A stretch of 64,000 nucleotides of DNA from Clostridium rectalis (lineage in GTDB: Bacteria > Bacillota > Clostridia > Clostridiales > Clostridiaceae), in the NCBI RefSeq assembly GCF_900626095.1, contig NZ_UYZZ01000010.1, forward strand, positions 27,003-91,002, read 5' to 3'. Under the pieces are notes generated by a model. That model had not been told where the DNA came from. It saw only the letters and a program-made list of their open reading frames with translations, and searched no databases. Shown piece by piece: positions 53,006 to 63,428 of the stretch (position 1 is the first letter of the stretch; each line of letters opens with the position of its first letter). Both the position numbers and the translations under genes were made by a program.

Positions 53006-53938
53006 ATGGAACAGTTGTTTTCAATAATATTTACATCAAGTTTTGGATATGCAGTACTTAGAGTTACAACACCTATACTTTTTGCTTCTTTGGCAGCTCT
53101 TATATCAGATAGAGCTGGGGTTATAAATATAGGATTAGAAGGTATAATGTTATCTGCTGCATTAGCAGGGGTAATAGGTAGTGCCTTTACTAAAAGTGCT
53201 TTAATAGGTGTAGTATGTGCTGCAATTGCAGGCATGATTATATCTTTAGTACTTGCGTATTTTTCACTAGATCTTAAAGCAGATATTATATTAACAGGTA
53301 TAGCACTTAATTTGCTTGCCAGTGGTGGTACAGTATTTATATTATTTTTAGTTGCACATGATAAGGGTATATCAGCCTCTTTAAAAAGTATGGTGGTTCC
53401 TCAGATTTCCATTCCAATTATAAGTTCAATACCTATACTGGGTAACATTTTATCAGGACATAACATATTAACATATTTTTCATTGTTATCAGTTATAGTG
53501 GTTTATTATTTCTTATATAAAACTCCATTGGGATTAAAAATAAGAGCAGTGGGAGAAAATCCTAATGCAGCTTCATCAGTAGGAATTAGTGTTAGAAAAA
53601 TTCAGTATTTAGCATTGATGTTAAGTGGAGTTTTAGCCGGACTTGCTGGAGCATATATGTCAATGGGATACGTCTCATGGTTCTCTAGAGATATGACAGC
53701 TGGAAGGGGATTTATAGCATTAGCAGCAGAAGCAATGGGCAGGGGAACACCAATTGGAACATTTATAGCATCACTTATATTTGGATTTGCAGATGCACTC
53801 TCTAACACGTTACAATCTTTAAGAGTTCCATCAGAATTTGTACAGATGGTACCTTATCTTACTACAATAATAGGCCTAGTATTATATTCAATACAACAAA
53901 CAAATAAGGTTAAGAAAATTAGGGGGAAAAAAGTATGA
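53006..53938 (+). CDS. Nucleoside ABC transporter permease 2 (NupQ-like)
   Basis: A 310-residue BPD_transp_2 permease with about nine helices. DRAGVINIGLEGIMLSAALAG is the family signature, with LRVPSEFVQMVPYLTTII at the end. It starts one base after the first permease stop and overlaps the next gene by 4 bases. Confidence 0.93.
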   Translation: MEQLFSIIFTSSFGYAVLRVTTPILFASLAALISDRAGVINIGLEGIMLSAALAGVIGSAFTKSALIGVVCAAIAGMIISLVLAYFSLDLKADIILTGIALNLLASGGTVFILFLVAHDKGISASLKSMVVPQISIPIISSIPILGNILSGHNILTYFSLLSVIVVYYFLYKTPLGLKIRAVGENPNAASSVGISVRKIQYLALMLSGVLAGLAGAYMSMGYVSWFSRDMTAGRGFIALAAEAMGRGTPIGTFIASLIFGFADALSNTLQSLRVPSEFVQMVPYLTTIIGLVLYSIQQTNKVKKIRGKKV

Positions 53939-54867
53939 TAAATAAAATTCCAGTGATAATAGATTGTGATCCGGGTCATGATGATGCCATAGCACTTCTT
54001 CTAGCTTTTGCTAGTGAAAGACTAGATGTAAAAGGAGTAACTATTGTTGGGGGCAATCAAACACTTGAGAAAACATTAAATAATGCTTTAAAGGTATTAA
54101 GTTTTGCTGATATCAATGTGCCTGTAGCAAAAGGTGCAGATAAGCCTTTAATGAGAGAACTTATAATTGCCCCAGAAGTTCATGGAGATAGTGGGTTAGA
54201 TGGACCATGTCTTCCGGAATCTCATTTAAAACCATGTGATTTATCTGCGGTTGAATTTATAGCTAAGATAGTGAAAGAAAGTGAGGAAAAGATAACATTA
54301 ATACCTACAGGGGCATTAACTAATATAGCGCAATTTTTAATTTGCTACCCTGAATTGAAAAATAAAATAGAGAGAATATCTTTAATGGGGGGAGCTTGCT
54401 TTGGTGGGAACTGGACTCCAGCAGCAGAATTTAATATATTAGTTGATCCAGAAGCAGCAGATATAGTATTTAAATCAGGAATTCCAATAACCATGAGTGG
54501 ATTAGATGTAACTCATAGAGCTTTAATATATAAAGAAGATATAGAAAGAATTAGAGCAATAGGTGGTAAAGTTGCAGTTATGGTAGCTGAACTTTTAGAT
54601 TTCTTTAGTAAGTTCCATGGACAAATGGGTTTTGAGGGAAGTCCATTACATGATCCTTGTGCAGTGGCTTGGGTTATAGATCCTACTATATTAAAAACTA
54701 AAAAATTGCATGTAGATATAGAAACAAAGGGTGAGCATACACTTGGATGTACTGTAGTTGATTACTATGATGTGTTAAAGAAAGAAAAAAACGTGGAAGT
54801 AGCATTTGATATAGATAGAGAAAGATTTGTGGACATGTTAGTTCAGGCAATGAATAATTATAAATAA
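53935..54867 (+). CDS. Inosine/uridine-preferring nucleoside hydrolase 1
   Basis: This 310-residue IunH-family enzyme hydrolyses ribonucleosides to base and ribose. The calcium-binding motif is IIDCDPGHDDAIA at residues 9-18; TLIPTGALTNIA, MGGACFGGNWTPAAEFNILVDPEAA and HDPCAVAW complete the active site. ATG overlaps the permease stop. Acts on nucleosides imported by the preceding transporter. Confidence 0.94.
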   Translation: MINKIPVIIDCDPGHDDAIALLLAFASERLDVKGVTIVGGNQTLEKTLNNALKVLSFADINVPVAKGADKPLMRELIIAPEVHGDSGLDGPCLPESHLKPCDLSAVEFIAKIVKESEEKITLIPTGALTNIAQFLICYPELKNKIERISLMGGACFGGNWTPAAEFNILVDPEAADIVFKSGIPITMSGLDVTHRALIYKEDIERIRAIGGKVAVMVAELLDFFSKFHGQMGFEGSPLHDPCAVAWVIDPTILKTKKLHVDIETKGEHTLGCTVVDYYDVLKKEKNVEVAFDIDRERFVDMLVQAMNNYK

Positions 54868-54882
54868 AGGAGTGGGCTTTGG

Positions 54883-55815
54883 GTGATAAAACCTGTAATT
54901 ATAGATACAGATCCAGGAATAGATGATGCATTGGCTTTATTTTTGGCCTTTTCATCCAATAAATTAGATATAAGAGCTATCACAACAGTAGCTGGGAATC
55001 AAACTATAGAAAAAACTACTAAGAACGCTTTAGACATTGTGGATTACATAGGCAAAAATGTTAAGATTACTAAAGGTGCAAACAAGCCTCTTTGCAAGGA
55101 ATTAGTAACCGCAGAGTGGGTACATGGTGAAACAGGATTATGTTCAGTAGTTTTACCACCTTCCAAGCTCCATTTAGAAGAGAAAAAAGCTTGGGACATA
55201 ATTTATGAAGAAGCTATTAAAGCGGAAGGAAAACTAAATGTGATAGCATTAGGACCTCTTACTAATATTGCTATTACATTAATAAAGTATCCTGAAATAA
55301 AAGATAAGATTCAAAGGATAACCTTAATGGGTGGAGCATGCTATGGTGGTAATTCTACACCAGTGGCAGAATTTAATATATACACGGATGTAGAGGCTGC
55401 AGACACAGTATTTAAATCCGGGGTTCCAATAACTATGGTAGGGTTAGATGCTACCAAAAATGCTATAGTGTATAAAGATGAAGTAGATAAGATATGTACT
55501 ATGGAAAATAATTTATCTAGTATTATAAAAAAACTTTTTTATGAAAGCTTGAGAGTATGTAAAACGTTTAATTTAGAAGGTGCAGTTATGCATGATGCTT
55601 TAGCTGTGGCAGCGGTTATAGAGGAGGATATAATAGAAAGATTAAAATATTATGTAGCTATAGAAACTAAAGGAACATTTACTCGTGGTAAGACTGTGGT
55701 AGATGTGGATAAAGTAACAAAGGTAAAAGCTAATGCGGAAGTGGCTTTTAGTGTAAAGAGAGATAAATTTTTAAAGTTGCTTAAAGATATGATGAATTCA
55801 TATAATAATAATTGA
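54883..55815 (+). CDS. Inosine/uridine-preferring nucleoside hydrolase 2
   Basis: A second 310-residue IunH paralogue. IIDTDPGIDDALA near the N-terminus, ALGPLTNIAI, MGGACYGGNSTPVAEFNIYTDVEAA and MHDALAVAAV hold the calcium and ribose contacts. It is diverged from the first copy, so the two may prefer different bases; this cannot be told from sequence. GTG start after AAGGAGTG, 15 bases after copy 1. Confidence 0.94.
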   Translation: MIKPVIIDTDPGIDDALALFLAFSSNKLDIRAITTVAGNQTIEKTTKNALDIVDYIGKNVKITKGANKPLCKELVTAEWVHGETGLCSVVLPPSKLHLEEKKAWDIIYEEAIKAEGKLNVIALGPLTNIAITLIKYPEIKDKIQRITLMGGACYGGNSTPVAEFNIYTDVEAADTVFKSGVPITMVGLDATKNAIVYKDEVDKICTMENNLSSIIKKLFYESLRVCKTFNLEGAVMHDALAVAAVIEEDIIERLKYYVAIETKGTFTRGKTVVDVDKVTKVKANAEVAFSVKRDKFLKLLKDMMNSYNNN

Positions 55816-55837
55816 AAATAATTGGGGGGATTTAATT

Positions 55838-57235
55838 ATGAAAAAAGCATGGGAAATGGAACATGAATTAACAAGTAAGGCTATACCTGTAGTACTAAGT
55901 GAGGAAGAACAAACTTGGGATTCTGCTATAGATTTTGATAAACATGAGGCAACAAAGTTAAAACTTTTATGGAAGAGTAACGTACCTGGATCATTTGCTC
56001 CTGAAAGGGTTCTTGTTGGGGGTATTCAGTCTATGGAGAATATGGGATACCATGTAGAGGGGGCTGAAAAATATATTAAAGAAGCTGTAAAAGCATTAGA
56101 AGAAAATAATTTAGTAAAATTAAACAAAGTAACTGCTAGGGTTTGTAGGGAGCTTAACAATGCAAAAAAAGATATAAAATCTCCTTATTGGAAATATAAA
56201 ATGTACTCAACATGGGAACAGTATAAAAATTCTGTAAGCTTTTATAAATATGATAAAGTGAATATACATACAAAAGAATTTGAAGAGAAAACTTTTGCTG
56301 CATGGATAGCACAAATTTGTGGAGGAGCTTTAGGAACTGCTATAGAAGGCTATACTACGGAAAATATAGAAAAAACCTTTGGGGATGTAAGATATTATGT
56401 TAGAAAACCTAATACATATAATGATGATATAACTTATGAATTAGCTTTTTTAAAAGCTTTTGAATACAAGGGATATAACGTAACCTCTGATGATATAGCG
56501 GAGGAATGGGTTGGACTTATTCCAACAGGATGGTCAGCAGAAGATGTAGCTTTAAGAAATATAAAATCTGGGGTTTATCCTCCTGAAAGTGGATATTTAA
56601 ACAATTATTATCGTGAATGGATTGGAGCTCAAATGAGAGGAGCTATTTGTGGCATGGTAGCTCCAGGAAATCCAGAGGAGGCAGCAAGACTTGCATGGAT
56701 TGATGGTGTTATATCCCATCATAATAATGGAGTAATAGGCGAGATATTCAATGCTATATTAGTATCATTAGCATTTGTGGAAAATGATGTTAGAACAATT
56801 TTAAAGAAAACTATTGAAATGATTCCTACAGACTGTGAATACTATTCGGTTATAGACTTTGCTTACCAAAAGTGTTTAGAGACAAATGACTGGAGAAAAG
56901 CATGGAAGGAATGTGAAGAAAAATATAAAAAATATAACTGGATTCATGCTTATCCTAATGCTGCAGCGGAAGTTATAGCGCTTTATTTTGGAAAAAATGA
57001 TTTTGATGAAACCATGTATATAATTTCTATGGAGGGACAGGATGTGGATTGTAATGCAGCACAAATAGCATCCATTTACGGAATAATTCATGGATTAAAA
57101 GGAATAGATAATAGATGGATTAAACCTATAGGAGATGATTTGATAACTTATGTAAGAAGCATGGAAAAATTGAAAATAAGTGAATTATCTAATTGGACCG
57201 TTGATTCAGTAAGAAAAGCAAATAAAGGTGAATAA
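55838..57235 (+). CDS. ADP-ribosylglycohydrolase-fold protein
   Basis: A 465-residue protein. After a 140-residue N-terminal extension (MEHELTSKAIPVVLSEEEQ onward), the DraG/ARH fold begins at WIAQICGGALGTAIEGYTTE. Metal-site motifs are NDDITYELAFL (usual DDT-type), and GQDVDCNAAQIASIYGIIHG near the end (usual GGDTD). Such enzymes remove ADP-ribose from proteins or cleave related N-glycosides. Its place between nucleoside hydrolases and their LacI regulator suggests a role in (ADP-)ribosyl compound scavenging. The DDT to DDI change might alter activity. Start ATG after TTGGGGGG. Confidence 0.82.
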   Translation: MKKAWEMEHELTSKAIPVVLSEEEQTWDSAIDFDKHEATKLKLLWKSNVPGSFAPERVLVGGIQSMENMGYHVEGAEKYIKEAVKALEENNLVKLNKVTARVCRELNNAKKDIKSPYWKYKMYSTWEQYKNSVSFYKYDKVNIHTKEFEEKTFAAWIAQICGGALGTAIEGYTTENIEKTFGDVRYYVRKPNTYNDDITYELAFLKAFEYKGYNVTSDDIAEEWVGLIPTGWSAEDVALRNIKSGVYPPESGYLNNYYREWIGAQMRGAICGMVAPGNPEEAARLAWIDGVISHHNNGVIGEIFNAILVSLAFVENDVRTILKKTIEMIPTDCEYYSVIDFAYQKCLETNDWRKAWKECEEKYKKYNWIHAYPNAAAEVIALYFGKNDFDETMYIISMEGQDVDCNAAQIASIYGIIHGLKGIDNRWIKPIGDDLITYVRSMEKLKISELSNWTVDSVRKANKGE

Positions 57236-57238
57236 TAT

Positions 57239-58264
57239 ATGGGAATCACCATTAAAGACATTGCAAAAGAGGCTTCGGTGTCAATTGCCACTGTATCTAG
57301 AGTTATTAATAATAAGAGCCAAGGTGTAGGAAAAGAAACACGGAAAAAAATATTAAGCATTATGGAAAAGTATAATTATGTTCCTAGTAGTGTGGCAAGG
57401 GGTCTTGTAACTAAAAAAACAAACATCATAGGGCTTATTCTACCGGATATTAACAATCCATTTTTCCCCGGTATAGTTAGGGGGGCTGAAGATGCAGCTA
57501 ATAAATATGGATATAATATAATATTGTGTAATACAGATGATAATGAGAAGAGAGAAAGAACTTATATACAAATACTTAAGGAAAAATGTGTGGAAGGGAT
57601 TTTATATACAAGTATTCTTAATAATAAAAATAAGAATGTAAAATTATTTTACCAGCATAATATCCCATTTGTTTCCTTAGATAGAAGCGTAGATATGAAA
57701 AATGTACCTTTTGTATGTACTAATGGGGAAATAGGAATGCATAAGATAGTTGAATATTTGGTACAAAATGGACATGCCGAAATTGCATATATAAGTGGAG
57801 AAAAACAAATAGAAACTAGTTATAGTAGGCTTCAAGGTTATAAAAAGGCTTTAAATAAGTTTGGTATTCCTATAAATGAAAAAATTATAAAATATGGTGA
57901 TTATAAAATAAATTCTGGAAGGGCATGTATAAGAGAACTTTTAGATAGTAATGAAACATTTACAGCTGTAGCTTGTGAAAATGATCTTATGGCTATAGGG
58001 GCTCTGGAAGTTCTTAATAATAGAAATATAAAAGTGCCACAGCAAATTTCTATAACGGGATATGACAATATATTTCTTACAAATGTAACTTTCCCAAAAT
58101 TAACCACCATAGCGCAACCAACTTATGATATGGGGTACAAAGCAGTAGAATTATTAATGAGTATAATTAATAAAGAGGAAAATTATAAAAAACAAATTGT
58201 TTTAGAGCCAGATTTAGTTATAAGAGATTCGGTTTTTAAACAGAAGGATTTTCATTATATATAG
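57239..58264 (+). CDS. LacI-family regulator of the nucleoside operon
   Basis: A 341-residue repressor: HTH TIKDIAKEASVSIATVSRVINN, then the periplasmic-binding-like core (ILPDINNPFFPGIVRGAEDAA, ENDLMAIGALEVLNNRNI, TTIAQPTYDMGYKAVELL). It starts 3 bases after the preceding stop and is the last gene of the operon. Likely a ribose- or nucleoside-responsive local repressor acting at 49159-49172. Confidence 0.9.
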   Translation: MGITIKDIAKEASVSIATVSRVINNKSQGVGKETRKKILSIMEKYNYVPSSVARGLVTKKTNIIGLILPDINNPFFPGIVRGAEDAANKYGYNIILCNTDDNEKRERTYIQILKEKCVEGILYTSILNNKNKNVKLFYQHNIPFVSLDRSVDMKNVPFVCTNGEIGMHKIVEYLVQNGHAEIAYISGEKQIETSYSRLQGYKKALNKFGIPINEKIIKYGDYKINSGRACIRELLDSNETFTAVACENDLMAIGALEVLNNRNIKVPQQISITGYDNIFLTNVTFPKLTTIAQPTYDMGYKAVELLMSIINKEENYKKQIVLEPDLVIRDSVFKQKDFHYI

Positions 58265-58316
58265 TTTACATATAATTATAAACATGGAGAGTTTAATAAG
58301 CACTATTAAAAAGTAT

Positions 58317-58360
58317 AAGTCAATATTATATCTATTCAGGGTATAGTATTGACTTTTTAT
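58317..58360 (+). terminator. Terminator of the nucleoside operon
   Basis: AAGTCAATATTATA / TATAGTATTGACTT followed by TTTA. Confidence 0.8.
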
Positions 58361-58460
58361 TATGTAAAACGCTACTACTATTAACTTGCTTTATAAATAT
58401 ATATTAATATCGTATTAAATATAAAAATATTATTAAGTAAGGATAGGGAGGTAAAAACAT

Positions 58461-60176
58461 ATGAACATTAAGGAAGGAAGTTGTACATTAAAAAGTTTAA
58501 GTTTTGCATTAGAAGGTGTAAGTGATGGAATAATTATGGTAGATAATGATGACGAAATTGTAATCTTTAATAATGTAGCGGAAAAAATTTTAGGTATTAA
58601 AAAGGAAGAAATTATAGGGGAAAAGTTAGGGGCTTCTATTACAAAGTATGATCAACTCAAAATGTTAAATGATATTAAAGAAAAGGGTCATAAAGTTTTA
58701 AAAATAGGAGAAAAGAAAATCAAAGTTAGTTTTATAAAAAAGGAGAGAAATATATGTAGGATAGAAATTATTTTTATAAAAGATATAGGTAAAAATAAAA
58801 AGTTACAGGAAGAATTACAGAAGGAAAAAAATTATAACAATGTATTAAAAAATGTTTTAGATATGGCATATGATGGGTTGGTAGTAGTAGATGAAAAAGG
58901 ATATATAACATTTATAAGTAAGGCCTATGCTGATTTTTTAGGAATAGACCATAAACAAGTGTTAGGGAAACATGTTAGAGAAGTAATTGAAAATACAAGA
59001 TTAGATTCTATTATAAAAACGGGGAAAGAAGATGATGCGGAGCTACAAAGTATTAGAGGGAAATATATGATAGCTAATAGGAAACCTATAGTTATTAATG
59101 GTGAAATAAAGGGTGCAGTGGGAAAAGTACTTTTTAGAAATATAAGTGAGCTAGATTCTGTTTATAAAAAATTTAATAAGATACGAAAAGAACTTGAGGA
59201 CTATAAAGGGGAGATACAAAAATTAAATAGTGCAAATTATTGTTTTTCAGATATTATTGGTAATAGTGATGAAATAATGGAAACAAAAAGATTAGCTCAA
59301 AAAGCTGCTGCTACACCTTCTAACGTGCTTTTAATAGGGGAAAGTGGAACGGGAAAGGAGCTTTTTGCCCATTCTATACATAAAAGTAGTAATAGAAAAT
59401 ATGGGCCCTTTGTAAAAGTAAATTGTGCTGCTATTCCCTCAGATTTATTAGAATCAGAGTTATTTGGCTATGAAAAGGGATCTTTTACAGGGGCAAAAAA
59501 AGAAGGTAAGATGGGAAAATTTGAATTAGCAGATGGTGGAACAATATTTTTAGATGAAATTGGGGATATGCCATTGCATATGCAAGTAAAACTTCTAAGG
59601 GTATTACAAGAAAAGGAAGTAGAGAGAATAGGATCTATATCACCTAGGAATATAGATATAAGGATTATTGCAGCTACAAATCAAAAATTAGAACATATGG
59701 TTCAAGAGGGAAAATTTAGAGCGGATTTATATTATAGATTAAATGTAGTTACTATAAAAATTCCTCCTTTAAGAGATAGAAAAGAGGATATTGTACTTCT
59801 TAGTAATTTTTTGTGTTTAAAGATATGTAAAAGACTTAACAAACAACAATGTAAAATTTCAAAGCAGGTTATGGAATATTTCAAGAACTATAAATGGAAA
59901 GGTAATATTAGACAGTTAGAAAATATTATAGAAAGGGCTATTAATATAGTGGAGGATGAAAATATTTTATTGCCTAAACATTTACCGGCAGAGATAACAG
60001 GGGTCAGAGTTAATGTAAAGGTAAAAAAACTTGAGGAAATTTTAAGGGAAGCAGAAAGAAGTTCAATAATAAATGCCATAGAGGTTTGCAATGGTAATAA
60101 ATTAAAAGCTGCTAAATTATTAGGCATAAGTAGAACCACTTTGTATGAAAAAATTAATAAACACAAAATATTCTAA
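58461..60176 (+). CDS. Sigma-54-dependent transcriptional activator (PAS-PAS-AAA-Fis)
   Basis: A 571-residue enhancer-binding protein. Two PAS sensors lie at about residues 12-110 and 128-245. The AAA+ domain has Walker A GESGTGKE at 293-300, loop [15 protein letters not shown] (GSFTGA in place of GAFTGA), Walker [14 protein letters not shown], and the R-finger region [12 protein letters not shown] Fis-type HTH ends the protein ([19 protein letters not shown]). It is upstream of a -24/-12 promoter and three phased operator-like sites, so it very likely activates the CoA-transferase operon. Start ATG after AGGGAGG. Confidence 0.93.
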   Translation: MNIKEGSCTLKSLSFALEGVSDGIIMVDNDDEIVIFNNVAEKILGIKKEEIIGEKLGASITKYDQLKMLNDIKEKGHKVLKIGEKKIKVSFIKKERNICRIEIIFIKDIGKNKKLQEELQKEKNYNNVLKNVLDMAYDGLVVVDEKGYITFISKAYADFLGIDHKQVLGKHVREVIENTRLDSIIKTGKEDDAELQSIRGKYMIANRKPIVINGEIKGAVGKVLFRNISELDSVYKKFNKIRKELEDYKGEIQKLNSANYCFSDIIGNSDEIMETKRLAQKAAATPSNVLLIGESGTGKELFAHSIHKSSNRKYGPFVKVNCAAIPSDLLESELFGYEKGSFTGAKKEGKMGKFELADGGTIFLDEIGDMPLHMQVKLLRVLQEKEVERIGSISPRNIDIRIIAATNQKLEHMVQEGKFRADLYYRLNVVTIKIPPLRDRKEDIVLLSNFLCLKICKRLNKQQCKISKQVMEYFKNYKWKGNIRQLENIIERAINIVEDENILLPKHLPAEITGVRVNVKVKKLEEILREAERSSIINAIEVCNGNKLKAAKLLGISRTTLYEKINKHKIF

Positions 60177-60191
60177 AAAATTTTTCTTTAT

Positions 60192-60295
60192 AATGTACTG
60201 AATTACGGACATTTTTTAAAGAAAAATTACAAAATGTACGAAATTTCGTACATTTTTTCTCTTATATTAATGAAATGTACGGAGATATTGACATA
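60192..60295 (+). promoter_or_regulatory. Three phased operator-like sites (upstream activating sequence)
   Basis: AATGTAC begins at 60192, 60233 and 60274, exactly 41 bases apart each time. Site 2 (60231-60256) is a perfect 26-bp palindrome (AAAATGTACGAAA and its complement). Site 1 (60192-60213) is an imperfect version, site 3 (60274-60295) a degenerate one ending GACATA. Their centres lie about 146, 187 and 228 bases before the expected sigma-54 start, the normal place for enhancer sites. Confidence 0.75.
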
Positions 60296-60403
60296 TATTA
60301 ATATTCTTTATTTTTAGAATACATCTTAAATTTCGTCAAATAAGAGATTGAAAGCTAGTAAATTCAATGGTTTCATTTATTTGACAAAATTTTATTTTTA
60401 GAC

Positions 60404-60420
60404 TTGGCATGAAAGTTGCT
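60404..60420 (+). promoter_or_regulatory. Sigma-54 (-24/-12) promoter
   Basis: TTGGCATGAAAGTTGCT matches YTGGCACR-N4-TTGCW with GG and GC 12 bases apart. It lies 50 bases before the CoA-transferase start. Confidence 0.85.
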
Positions 60421-60469
60421 ATATAAAATATGGTAAGAAGTTCAATGTTGGGGGAGGAGGAATTTAGTA

Positions 60470-62020
60470 ATGAATAAAGTAAAAACTGTTGAAGAGGCAG
60501 TGAAGATGATTAAAAATGGTAGTGTTGTTGCTATAGGAGGTTTTGTTGGTACAGGACATCCAGAAGAAATAACTTCACAGATAGAAAAAAGTTACTTATC
60601 TGATGGATTACCTAAAAATTTAACAATTGTATATGCAGCAGGACAGGGTGATTCAAAAGAAAAGGGACTAAATCATTTAGGACATGAGGGTTTAGTATCT
60701 AAAATAATAGGTGGACATTGGGGTCTTGCACCTAAGTTACAAAAACTGGCCTTAGAGAATAAAGTTCAGGCCTATAATCTTCCACAGGGGGTTATATCAC
60801 ACCTTTTTAGGGATATTGCAGCTAAGAAGGTAGGAACTATTACTCATGTAGGGTTAAAAACTTTTGTTGATCCAAGGGTAGAGGGAGGAAAGTTAAATCC
60901 TATAACAAAGGAAGATATTGTAAAAATAGTTACTATTGAGGGGGAAGAGAGGCTATTATATAAAGCATTTCCTATAGATGTAAGCATAATTAGAGCTACC
61001 TATGCAGATGAAAAAGGTAATTTATCTTTTGAAAAAGAGGCAGCTACATTGGAGGCAATTTCTATAGCTCAAGCTGCTAAAAATTCAGGTGGGATTGTTA
61101 TTGCTCAAGTAGAATGTGTAGTTAAAAATGGAACTTTAGACCCAAAATTGGTAAAAATTCCAGGAATATATGTAGATGCAATTATTACAGCTAAATCAGA
61201 AAATCATATGCAAACTTTTTCAGAACAATTTAATCCATCTTATTGTGGAATGGTAAAATCTCCACTAAATTGTATGGGTGATATGAAATTAGATGAAAGA
61301 AAGGTTATATCAAGAAGAGCGGCAATGGAACTTATTCCTAATTCTATAGTTAATTTAGGAATTGGAATGCCAGAAGGAGTAGCTGCTGTTGCCAATGAAG
61401 AAGGCATTGGGGATATGATGACTTTAACAGTTGAGGCTGGGGCAATAGGTGGTGTACCTGCTAGCGGATTAAGTTTTGGAGCATCTGTAAATCCTGAGTG
61501 TATTTTAGACCAGCCATATCAATTTGATTTTTATGATGGAGGAGGACTTGATATAGCATTTTTAGGATTAGCTCAGTGTGACAAGACAGGAAATATAAAT
61601 GTTAGTAAATTTGGACCTAAAATAGCTGGATGTGGAGGTTTTATAAATATAACTCAAAATGCTAAGAAAGTTGTATATTGTGGAACTTTTACAGCAGGAG
61701 GACTAAGGGTATGTGTTGAAGAGGGAAAACTTTCAATTTCTAAAGAAGGTAGAGCAAAAAAATTCCTGAATAATGTAGAACAGATTACCTTTAGTGGTGA
61801 ATATGCTAAAGAAATAGGACAACAAGTTTTATATATTACAGAGAGAGCGGTTTTTCAGTTAGAAGAAAGTGGTTTAATTTTAACAGAAATAGCTCCTGGT
61901 GTAGATTTGGATAAAGATATATTAGCTCAAATGGAATTTAAGCCACTAGTATCAGAGAATTTAAAACTAATGGATGAAAGAATATTTAAAGATGAAGTAA
62001 TGGGTATAAAAATAGATTAA
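60470..62020 (+). CDS. Family I acyl-CoA:carboxylate CoA-transferase
   Basis: A 516-residue fused alpha-beta CoA-transferase (propionate CoA-transferase/YdiF type). The N-half shows [18 protein letters not shown]. The C-half has the [17 protein letters not shown] loop and the catalytic Glu in [14 protein letters not shown]. It activates a short carboxylate with CoA from acetyl-, butyryl- or propionyl-CoA. First gene after the sigma-54 promoter; GGGGGAGGAGG upstream of the ATG. Confidence 0.92.
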   Translation: MNKVKTVEEAVKMIKNGSVVAIGGFVGTGHPEEITSQIEKSYLSDGLPKNLTIVYAAGQGDSKEKGLNHLGHEGLVSKIIGGHWGLAPKLQKLALENKVQAYNLPQGVISHLFRDIAAKKVGTITHVGLKTFVDPRVEGGKLNPITKEDIVKIVTIEGEERLLYKAFPIDVSIIRATYADEKGNLSFEKEAATLEAISIAQAAKNSGGIVIAQVECVVKNGTLDPKLVKIPGIYVDAIITAKSENHMQTFSEQFNPSYCGMVKSPLNCMGDMKLDERKVISRRAAMELIPNSIVNLGIGMPEGVAAVANEEGIGDMMTLTVEAGAIGGVPASGLSFGASVNPECILDQPYQFDFYDGGGLDIAFLGLAQCDKTGNINVSKFGPKIAGCGGFINITQNAKKVVYCGTFTAGGLRVCVEEGKLSISKEGRAKKFLNNVEQITFSGEYAKEIGQQVLYITERAVFQLEESGLILTEIAPGVDLDKDILAQMEFKPLVSENLKLMDERIFKDEVMGIKID

Positions 62021-62046
62021 ATATAAATTTGGAAAGGAGCCAAGCA

Positions 62047-63414
62047 ATGTTAGGTGTTTTAGGTATTATAATTTCCCTTGTATTATTGATGTATTTAGCT
62101 TATAGAGGAATTACTGTTTTAATATTAGCCCCTTTATTGGCAATGCTTGCAGTATTTTTATCAGGAGATCTTCCGTTACTTACAAGTTATACGGAAGTAT
62201 TTATGAGAGACTTTGCTGGGTATGCAAAAACATATTTCCCATTGTTCTTATTAGGTGCAATATTTGGAAAAATAATGGATGACTCTGGAGCAGCAAAATC
62301 CATAGCAAATTTTATAGCAAAAAAGCTTGGAAAGGATAAGGCTATATTGGCAGTGGTATTATCTTGTGCAATTTTAACATATGGAGGAGTTTCACTATTT
62401 GTTGTTGCATTTGCAGTGTTTCCAATAGCAGCCGAATTGTTTAGAGAAGCAGATATACCAAAGAGACTTATTCCTGGAACTATAGCGTTAGGTGCATTTA
62501 CCTTTACTATGACAGCGTTACCAGGTAGTCCTCAGATACAAAATGCTATTCCTATGACTTATTTTGGAACAACAGCTTGGGCAGCTCCAATATTAGGTAT
62601 TATTGCTTCAATTGTTATGTTTGGTGTAGGAATGATGTGGCTTAATAGTAGAGCTAAAAAGGCTATGAGGGCAGGGGAAGGATATGGTGAACATAAAGAA
62701 GAAATAGAAATGTTTGATGTAGCCAAATTACCTAATGTGGGAATAGCTATAACACCAATTCTGGTAGTATTAGTATTGAATTATATATTAGGAAGATTTT
62801 TTGGAAATATGAATGCAGAATATCTAAAAGATTATGGCACATCTATAGAAAAGGTCAAGGGAGTATGGAGCTTAATTGTATCATTAGCAATATCAATAAT
62901 AATTGCGGTTATTTTATTAAGAAAGAACTTTAAAAGTATTATAAATACTGTAAATCAAGGAGCTATTGGTTCACTTTTAGCAATTGTTAATACATCATCA
63001 GAAGTTGGATATGGTAATGTAATAAAATCATTAGGAGCATTTGCTTTAATTAAAGGAGCCATACTTGCAATACCTGGAACACCTCTTATTTCATTGGCTG
63101 CGTCAACAAGTATATTAGCAGGTATAACTGGTTCAGCCTCAGGGGGAATGAGTATAGCCCTTGGAGCATTAGGAGAAATTTATATGCAAAAAGCTATGCT
63201 TTTAGGAATTAGCCCAGAAGCTTTTCATAGAATAGCAGCAATTGCTTGTGGAGGTTTTGATACTCTTCCACATAATGGAGCAGTAATAACATTATTAGGT
63301 ATCACAGGCTTAACACATAAGGAATCATATTTAGATATTGGTATGTGTACAGTTGGTATACCAGTTTTAGCAACAATAGTTTGTATTATAGCAGCTAGTT
63401 TTGGAATTGTATAG
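62047..63414 (+). CDS. GntP-family carboxylate permease
   Basis: A 455-residue transporter with about 12 helices. GntP marks are YAKTYFPLFLLGAIFGKIMDDSG, LTYGGVSLFVVAFAVFPIA and LPGSPQIQNAIP, with ITGSASGGMSIAL in the second half. Members import gluconate, glycerate or 3-hydroxybutyrate with protons. Neighbours suggest a short 3-hydroxy acid. ATG 62047 follows AAAGGAG; the frame opens at 62029 without a ribosome site. Confidence 0.9.
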   Translation: MLGVLGIIISLVLLMYLAYRGITVLILAPLLAMLAVFLSGDLPLLTSYTEVFMRDFAGYAKTYFPLFLLGAIFGKIMDDSGAAKSIANFIAKKLGKDKAILAVVLSCAILTYGGVSLFVVAFAVFPIAAELFREADIPKRLIPGTIALGAFTFTMTALPGSPQIQNAIPMTYFGTTAWAAPILGIIASIVMFGVGMMWLNSRAKKAMRAGEGYGEHKEEIEMFDVAKLPNVGIAITPILVVLVLNYILGRFFGNMNAEYLKDYGTSIEKVKGVWSLIVSLAISIIIAVILLRKNFKSIINTVNQGAIGSLLAIVNTSSEVGYGNVIKSLGAFALIKGAILAIPGTPLISLAASTSILAGITGSASGGMSIALGALGEIYMQKAMLLGISPEAFHRIAAIACGGFDTLPHNGAVITLLGITGLTHKESYLDIGMCTVGIPVLATIVCIIAASFGIV

Positions 63415-63428
63415 AGGAGGCAGAATGG

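Noticed and set aside
55558..55573. AAAACGTTT motif inside the second nucleoside hydrolase gene
   Set aside because: Single copy within codons for Lys-Thr-Phe; likely chance in AT-rich DNA, although internal cre sites exist.
60231..60260. The perfect palindrome read as a terminator of the activator gene
   Set aside because: A T-run does follow, but the sequence recurs at exact 41-bp steps on both sides, which a terminator does not explain. It may still have a minor terminating effect.
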